Source: Xylaria sp. FL1777
Taxonomy: Eukaryota; Ascomycota; Sordariomycetes; Xylariales; Xylariaceae
Length of the DNA: 64,000 bases
Direction: 5' to 3'
Assembly (NCBI GenBank): GCA_022578965.1
Contig: MU400667.1
Location: 31,819 to 95,818 of the forward strand
Shown here: positions 57,190 through 64,000 of the stretch, in pieces
Position numbering within the stretch: the stretch's first letter is position 1
Layout: each line of letters opens with the position of its first letter
The notes under the pieces: generated by a model
Database searches by the model: none
What the model was told of the DNA's origin: nothing
Seen by the model: the letters and a program-made list of their open reading frames with translations, nothing else
Made by a program: the position numbers and the translations under genes

Positions 57190-59371
57190 TGCCTTTAAGC
57201 CCAAACGGCACGCGCGAACTACGCGAACACCATTGCGAATCTCGCTCAATGTCAGAGGTATTTGTCTCTAGAGTGAAGTTGGGTTACTGAAGGGTAGCGG
57301 CCAGGTCGTAGTTATAGGTAAGGACTCAATATTATTGATTCCCGAGTTCCCCCGAGAAGTATTGGAAGGGAACTCGTCTTTATATAGTAAATACTAGACT
57401 GTCTTCCCACAATTAAGCTACTTCTACACTGATGCGACCCTGGTCCCTGACACTCAACTAGGCTCGAGTGATCTTTAGCGTTAAAATTCATAAGTTTCGA
57501 TGATCACAAGCCAATTTCCATGGGTGGAAGTATCAGAGCTAGGCCATGTCGCGCTGGGGTGGATACCTATATATCGTTGTTGCACTGAACACAACAACCG
57601 CGATGCGGTTACTGCATCGCTTTGCGTGGCAGGCTATCACTTCTTCTTTCAACGTCAGCCGCGTATAACAAAATGCGACACGTAGTCTGTTGATTCTTGC
57701 TAATCAACCTGACATGATTTCTGTCAAAATTCCCGCTGATCTCTTTGTTACTGCTGAATAAACGGTAGGCACTTCTCCGGGAGGTTAACATCGTCTGGGC
57801 GAAAGTTCGATTGCGTTGGCGACGATGTATTAGAAGCAACGCCCTCAGCTGCTCACCGAGGCACGAAACGCGAGCGATCTAGTCGGCACGCCGCAACTCT
57901 AGACAAGGTGGCGGCGGTAGATCTGACTCCATCCGCTTAACGCCGTTGGGCTCCTGAACATTACAATATGCTATGACCTCGTGTCTGCGACAATATCTCC
58001 CTTCAAGCGTAATACGCTTCAAGGTTGCCCTTCCAAGCCACGATCACCCAGTCAGTCGGTCAGTCAGTCACCAATGGCCACAAAAGAGGGCCAACCAACC
58101 GCTACTTGTCCGGGCTCGTGGATGGGTCGGGAGGAGGATGAATTGCGGGCCCACAACGAAGCTTTTGCCGGCCAGGTAGGGCCAGATATTGTGCGCTCCT
58201 TGCCCTCTCTTGTCCAGTTCTAACCGGAGTTACCTGACACGGATCTTCTTGTCTCTCTCATGACCATGCTGGCATACGCTTTCAGCTGCAAGCTTGCGTC
58301 GTTGTACGCTTTATTTCTGTATCTTATAGTTGCCAACTTTGACTTTCCAGGTGGCAATTTTTAATTGTGTCACAGTGGCAGCCTTCTGAGTTGGAAAGAA
58401 AGATCTATAAGCCAACGCGTACTAATCGAATGGCCATGACTTGTTGCTTGATCCATGCGGTACCATGTTTCTTGATATCGGAGAACTTGCGGGATGTTTC
58501 AACGTTCTCGGCTCTCTTAATCTACCTAGGGCGGGGTGCGGGTCCACCGTTTGTTAGTGCTGCACCTTTTTTGATCATTTCATTATGTATATGCTCTTCA
58601 TTAGTATTATTCATCGGTCTCTTCATTAGCATCTTTACCGAAGGTAAAAGGACTTTTCAGAGACGTTTCGGTCTTGTCCGTGGAAAGATCCTTATATTTT
58701 TTTTTCTCGTCCACCAGTATAACATATTCTTGGCCGACACTGTGGTATAGTCTTCCTTGGCAATGAAAATACTTCTTGGTATGATGATGAACTTAGATAT
58801 CTGTGTGTGTAGTGGTCTTGCGTCCGGGCTTCAAAAAGGCGCCTCATATCATCATCTTGATTGGCGTTCTCTCACTGAGCTGTTGAGCATTCCAGGTTGA
58901 AAATGACCAGGTGCTGTGCCAGGGTGAACCGAACTGTACAGAGGTTTAATCAGGGGGGAGCGCCTTGGGGCTGAATAAGTCCTCCTTTTCCATGACTCTT
59001 CATTCACAATTCTCACCAATGCCCCGCCGCAACTTCAGCCACCTTCCACGGCCCGGACCCTGCGTGCAACATTCTCCCACACACTTCTTCGGAACCTCCC
59101 GTCCCTAATTACGATCTTCAATTCTGCCTACTGCGCTTTACCGTCATAATCTCCTGTCTCGATGAAAAAGACTTGGTTCGTTCCGCGAGCTGTCCAGGCT
59201 CTAGGTTTTATGTCGAAAGAGTGGTAGAAGCGAGGCAGCAGAGCAGGCAAAGTCAACAAGCGTATGACAGACTTGGTAGACAGATTCATCTCAATTATGA
59301 GTCTTTAATTCCAACCTATAGCAAGACAGGAAGCACAGGAAAAGGAAACTATTAGTGAAGAAAAGTGCGTT
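57190..59371. other. Intergenic with a hairpin-rich repeat
   Basis: At 57574-57632 two adjacent hairpins occur (GTTGTTG/CAACAAC and GCGATGC/GCATCGC), related to the fold-back element at 5074-5223. A hydrophobic frame at 58367-58750 has no start context or motif and is not called as a gene. Confidence 0.5.
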
Positions 59372-59670
59372 CTGTGATGGCAGTAATATTAGCAGCTAGT
59401 GCAAAGGACCAATTAGAAAAAGAAAAGAAAAGAAAAGAGAAACTACTTTGTATATTTTTAACAGAAATATATAAACAATTGTGTGGTGTTTGCATAAATT
59501 GCTCACAGCAACTATTTATTATACCTTTAATAAGATCAATAAGATCAATAAGATCAATAAGATCAATAGGATTAATAGGATTAGTGGGGTCAATGTGTTC
59601 AATGTGTTCAATGTGTTCAATAGGTTCAATAGGTTCAATAGGTTCAATAGGTTCAATGGGACAATAGGGT
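59372..59670. repeat. Dispersed repeat with 9-bp minisatellite core, copy B
   Basis: The flank matches copy A at 16235-16640 (CTGTGATGGCAG, AGTGCAAAGGACCAA, GAGAAACTACT, CAATTGTGTGGTGTTTGC). The array that follows (about 59525-59660) uses 9-bp units AAGATCAAT, GTGTTCAAT and AGGTTCAAT. Confidence 0.7.
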
Positions 59671-61394
59671 ACGAAAACATTGCCATAGTGCTAAGCTAAG
59701 CACTATTTATACTGATTCACACTGTTCTCACTTTGCTTTGCAAATCCTCCTTCTCTGCTAACACACACACACACACACCCACATTAATGGCCGTTTTCTC
59801 GATGAACCTAACTCCTAACATTGTTGACTCCCTTTCTTTTACTTTATTTACTTGATCACGACATGCACCACCGTTGACAGACTATCCGCTATAACGATCT
59901 CTACTCCCGTTATTACTTGTCTCCTTTCCTGCCGCCATCATAATACTCGATCGCAACACTACTGCTCGTACGAGTAAAGCTATTGCTGGCGGATGAACAT
60001 ATCGATCGACTCTTCTAGTGGAAATTGCGCGCGACCACCCCAAGATGCAGCACCTCGGCCAACCGTACTGGGCTGAAACGATCCCCGATACGCCCATTTT
60101 GTTCTAGCGCTACTGTTACCTGCCTGCTTTCGATCGTGGCCCCTGACTCTCGACTATCTGAGTCCAAGTTATACGCAGCCGATAAGAAGACCTCGAGAAC
60201 GTATCTCACAAGGCAGCGACAAGAAAGCCAAGACTACAGCTACACTTAGCTAAACAACACGTCGAGTCCCTAACTACCTATAAAGGGATTGAGGCGTTGT
60301 GTATTTTGCTTCGGCACCTTTGCCAGTGTCACCCAAACAAGCAGCTCCTTAGCGAGACAGGCCAGTGTTGCTGGCTGTTCTATCTAAAGTGCTGGAGTGC
60401 ATTGTGCATTGTCTTTAAAGTCCGCAGGTACCATTGCTTCTGCGTCTGCTCCGTATGCCTATAAAGAAGATGATGCAGCTAATAATACCGGATTGAGCAA
60501 CATGTTGACTGCCCCTAAGCGATGGTTCTATTGACCACTTTGACGAAGTTATAGCAGCGTCCGACGGTATTGCTGACCTTACGCAATACGACAATCGACT
60601 AGGATAGCGGTGATGATCCTGACTATAATCAGCGCCTCACTTGTCAGATTCTTGAGACACGAGTGGACAAAGGATAACGTTGTTCTGCGTATCCCCAGTG
60701 TTATTCATTTCGCTGACTCGCCTCTAGAAATTCATCTTACGAGTATAAGCCAATGCCGATCTAATGTAAGGGTGGATGTACATATATTGGACGGAATAGC
60801 TGAGGCAATGTGAACTCCGTTTCTAAGACATTCACACTTTCCCGAACAACACGGCAGCATCAAAAACCAGGCACTAGATCTCGCCGCATACGTTCGTGTG
60901 AACTCTCGTCCTCCAAAATAACGCCTTGTCGAGGGACGGCTCTTATGAATAGCGTCGCACTCATTCCAGGCTCGGCCGCCTTGGTGCAAGCTAACGTCAA
61001 AACACTCGACAAAAATTGTGACCATCACATAGCAGTGTCACTGACAAAAATTATCACTATTGCTAGCACATTGTATTATCAACAAGAAGGTTACAGATAC
61101 CATTCGTGAGGAGACGGAAGGACTGTTGATAATAACGTCGGCATTGAACTAGTTGGGGTGCGATGCCAGCAATATCTTTACAACGGCAGTGCCTGGACCG
61201 CGATTGCAGTAACAACAACCGCATGACTCTAACCCTTAGCAGTAAAGAAGCTCCAAACGCGTATGAGTCTCACGCCATCTTCCCATCATGCTTTTCCCAA
61301 GGGGAAAAGATCTTAACGAAGTTGTCTCTTCTCGCAGGTCCCCTCACCGACCGAAGACAACCCCAACAACCCCCTCGACGCACATCTACGTGAC
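59671..61394. other. Intergenic with short relic frames
   Basis: A CA microsatellite lies at 59761-59778. Frames of 60-100 codons near 60015-61109 are mutually overlapping on both strands and show no family motif. Confidence 0.4.
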
Positions 61395-61598
61395 GGTCAG
61401 GTGATATAGTTGCATAGGACCCTAGGGTTTATACAGTAGACTTGGTGTATACATGGACTATTCCCACTAACTGCTATTGGGAAGCCCTAGGGGTCAATTG
61501 GCCAACCTACACGCCCATATATGGCTACTAACCCTTAACCTACCTACTATATGACTGCGTAGGGCAATCTATTCACTCCGGGTCAATACCTTCTAACA
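61395..61598 (+). repeat. 205-bp LTR-like repeat, copy 2
   Basis: It matches 47943-48147 over its length (for example CTATTGGGAAGCCCTAGGGG and TCTATTCACTCCGGG are shared or nearly so). The ends are degraded to GGTCAG and CTAACA. Confidence 0.7.
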
Positions 61599-62205
61599 AC
61601 GCCATTCAGCGTCGATAGCACCATCAGTCTCTGCGGTGCAGCCAAAGTCGTCAGTGATGTCCTCTAATTGTCTGTTGGTCTTATCGATGGCTACGGTACT
61701 GTCTTAAAGGTTGATTGATTGATTGATTGTGTTTAACGTCGGGTACGGGGCTATTCAGCCACTTTGCATACCTCCTAAAGGGTATCAGACGTGGCAAGCT
61801 CTATCTACATTATAGTGGGAAATGTTGGTACAGTAGGCTTTTTAGTTGGTCCGTTCTATGCGGAGCATTGTCACCAGATATGATGCCATCTCGTGCCTTC
61901 GGGTGCTTTATCATTCCAATGCTTGTGGTTACTACGCTTTAATCCTCCAAGCTGAAGACTGTTGGTCCTCTGTTGGTGTTATCGTTTGTGCGTTCTAGGA
62001 GGTCAGGCCTCTGCCTTTCCTTTGTTTGGCTATAATTCTGTGTGCCTGCCGGGGCAGGCGGTATTGTGGTGGTGTCTTAAGGGTTGGGAAGAGTGGGAAG
62101 CCTACTAAGGGTGTCAGGGGCAAGGTTAACTCCTCTGGGTATGTACCGTACGTCTAATTAAAACGGGATAAATAGGAAGACGCTCTCAATCCTGAAAAAG
62201 TCGAC

Positions 62206-62275
62206 TGTCAGGCTTTGCCATTGTGTGAATGTATTGTTGTTGTAGATGGGATAAAGTGAACCTAGTGTCCTAACA
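62206..62275 (+). repeat. 68-bp dispersed repeat, copy 2
   Basis: It matches 46525-46592 with a 2-bp insertion and a few G-to-A changes. Confidence 0.7.
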
Positions 62276-63507
62276 CAAATATATTATACTTATCTACGTG
62301 TTTAGCAGCCATGTGTAAGCAAAACAGCTTAGGCAAAGTATCCCAGTAGTTGATGTATAAAGAATAAAGTGATCTAATCAAATATAATCATGGTCTCTTA
62401 GAAAATCTCGCCTCTATGAAAAAATCCATCGTAATAATGAAAAGAGAATATAACTGTACACTTATTTAGCAGTATAGCTAAGCCCTTATTAATTACAGTA
62501 GAATATGATGACAACACTACAATATTTACACCAAACATAATCTTCACTGCTTCTTTTCATCCTCACCATCTGATATCCCACTCTGTAGTACTCTTCGCAT
62601 ATGGCCTTCATTAGTACATATTATCTGGTGGGTGCCTTGCTCGGAGATGCTGAAGTGGAGACCTTCTTAGCTAATCCACGTAACGGCGATGTAGTCGCTA
62701 GTCCGGGTGATCTTCGGTGGCCTTTAGTTAGCAGCGCATATTTATTTCGACTTAAGCTCGGTGACATTCAGGGGGGTTGGACTGCCTAAACGGAGCGATT
62801 ATGTATGTACCATGCAGCCTTCACATCCAGTCACAGGATGGCTGCATAAGTGCCCGGCTAGGTATGTACATACCTATTACCTGCTTAAGTATATACCGAT
62901 CTGGTCAATTCCATGCAGGTAATATGGCGGTCTAGATAGATACCTACATACTGGATGTATGTGTACGCCTTGTTTGAACTTCTCAGATCCACCCTATTGC
63001 GCCACTCTCTTGATGCCTTGCATGCTTGGCCACGAAGTAGCTAACCGGAATGCGAACGCTGGAGTTTTTCCGTAGACAGAACAGTTCCTACATTAGGTGC
63101 ATGTACCCAATGGGTCTAGGTGATTCGAATACTCGTCGAGCGTGTCGATCAAGATCAACGTTTGTCTAGATTATCTGATAATGACTGACCGTATTGCAGC
63201 CGTTTTTCGTGTATTGCATTTTTCTTAGAAAAGACTAACTGCTTAAATAAATAACTAACGATACACCGTGTTTGAAAGCGCTTGCCTGCATTACTGTGCT
63301 GCTTGCTTCCTGGAAACGCAAGAGTGGGTCACGAGCGTGACTGATGAGAAAGACGCGGAATCAAGCTCGCCGAAGATTGTCCACCTATCTACCTGTCTGC
63401 CTAAGAATATATGTACCTGTTCGTTAGCTTTGCATACACCGCTGTGGACACGGCAACGGAACCAAAAGGGAACGCAGAAGCCCGACCCAATAGGATCCGC
63501 TTATGGA
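62276..63507. other. Intergenic, no gene recognised
   Basis: A 62-codon frame at 62601-62789 (DLRWPLVSSAYLF) reads naturally but is too short to assign. The remainder has TACCTAC-type repeats near 62860-62960. Confidence 0.4.
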
Positions 63508-63904
63508 GGGCCACTACCACATACTTCCGACAATAAAAAATTAGGCCAGAGGCGGGGTAAAAAGCCACAGGCGAGGTAAAAGTTAACTATATAAAGCTAT
63601 ATTCAATTGAACTAAACTACTGTACGGCTATTTAGCTATTTATATACTAGGTTTTAGTTTTATTAGTGTATTTATTATATAGCTAGTTATTTACTTAAAA
63701 TATTACGTAAAAATGCTTAATAATTGTTTTAAAGCTTTTATTTATTTAAGCATTATTAGTAATTATTTAAACTTTTTTATATAAAAAAAAAATTAAATTT
63801 ATTTATTTAAGCAATAATAATTAAATTAATAGTTAAACTATTAGTTAATTAGCTTAATTAATAATTTAGCGCTAATTAAAGCTTTTTTTTAATTAAAAAA
63901 ATAG

Positions 63905-63905
<1 letters not shown>
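63508..63905 (+). mobile_element. Longer copy of the inverted-terminal-repeat element, left end
   Basis: GGGCCACTACCACATACTTC at 63508 matches the left arm of the element at 7313. Downstream, CTATATTCAATTGAACTAAA and CTGTACGGC resemble the TTTAATTGAATTAATTTATCGTACG stretch inside the earlier copy. The sequence then becomes very AT-rich like the LTR element interior. The right end lies outside the window, if it exists. Confidence 0.5.

Positions 63906-64000
<95 letters not shown>
63906..64000. repeat. ATT trinucleotide microsatellite, cut by the window edge
   Basis: An uninterrupted ATT/TTA run of about 95 bp continues to the end of the sequence. Confidence 0.95.

Noticed and set aside
58367..58750. 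Hydrophobic 127-codon frame
   Set aside because: It starts without context, has no family signature, and its hydrophobicity follows from T-rich sequence.
63268..63579. 103-codon frame
   Set aside because: It runs into the terminal repeat of a mobile element and has no recognisable domain.

Overview
The window reads as accessory DNA from a filamentous ascomycete (Pezizomycotina, probably Sordariomycete-like). Genes carry short GT-AG introns (about 45-145 nt) with CTAAT/CTAAC-type branch sites. The families are typical of these fungi: HET, SesB/NLR with ankyrin and SPRY, an NB-ARC relic, ankyrin-subtilase, DUF3435-like and fungal-type kinases. Repeats show transition-only decay, as expected of repeat-induced mutation. 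I saw no bacterial operon, CRISPR array or intact tRNA/rRNA gene. All exon models below were built by hand from splice signals and reading-frame continuity; no search or RNA data were available.

Layout, left to right. 0-7 kb: a C48 (Ulp1/SENP-like) cysteine protease gene, a membrane protein of unknown function on the minus strand, a decayed coiled-coil/SAP-like gene, a fold-back repeat and a small unknown gene. 7-9.9 kb: two tandem inverted-terminal-repeat elements and relic DNA. 9.9-12.4 kb: a kinesin-14-type C-terminal motor. 12.4-17.2 kb: relics (an NB-ARC fragment among them) and minisatellites. 17.2-24.3 kb, minus strand: a very large NLR-like protein (lipase-like domain, NTPase-like domain, about thirty ankyrin repeats, SPRY) whose two catalytic signatures both look degenerate. 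24.9-29.9 kb: an unknown 319-residue protein divergent from an ankyrin-like/subtilase gene with an intact catalytic triad. 30.8-37.8 kb: an extremely AT-rich 7-kb LTR retrotransposon relic with matching 160-bp LTRs. 40.5-45.5 kb: a protein kinase gene followed, 19 nt later on the same strand, by a HET-domain gene. 46-48 kb: a broken DUF3435-like recombinase and a solo-LTR-like repeat. 49-52.5 kb, minus strand: a basic nuclear-type protein and an FHA-like kinase. 55-57.2 kb: two tandem cysteine-patterned surface proteins. 57-64 kb: repeats and relics, ending in an ATT microsatellite.

Taken together the window looks like a store of non-self-recognition and cell-death-type genes (NLR, HET, subtilase, NB-ARC) mixed with transposon debris. 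The most unusual signal is at 42881-43422, at the start of the HET gene or between kinase and HET. There, seven canonical introns of 60-92 nt appear to be separated by six exons of only 3, 6, 3, 3, 3 and 3 nt, all in phase 0. If real, this is a chain of one- and two-codon micro-exons. It could also splice the kinase to the HET domain as one protein, because a splice donor at 42820 would skip the kinase stop codon in frame.
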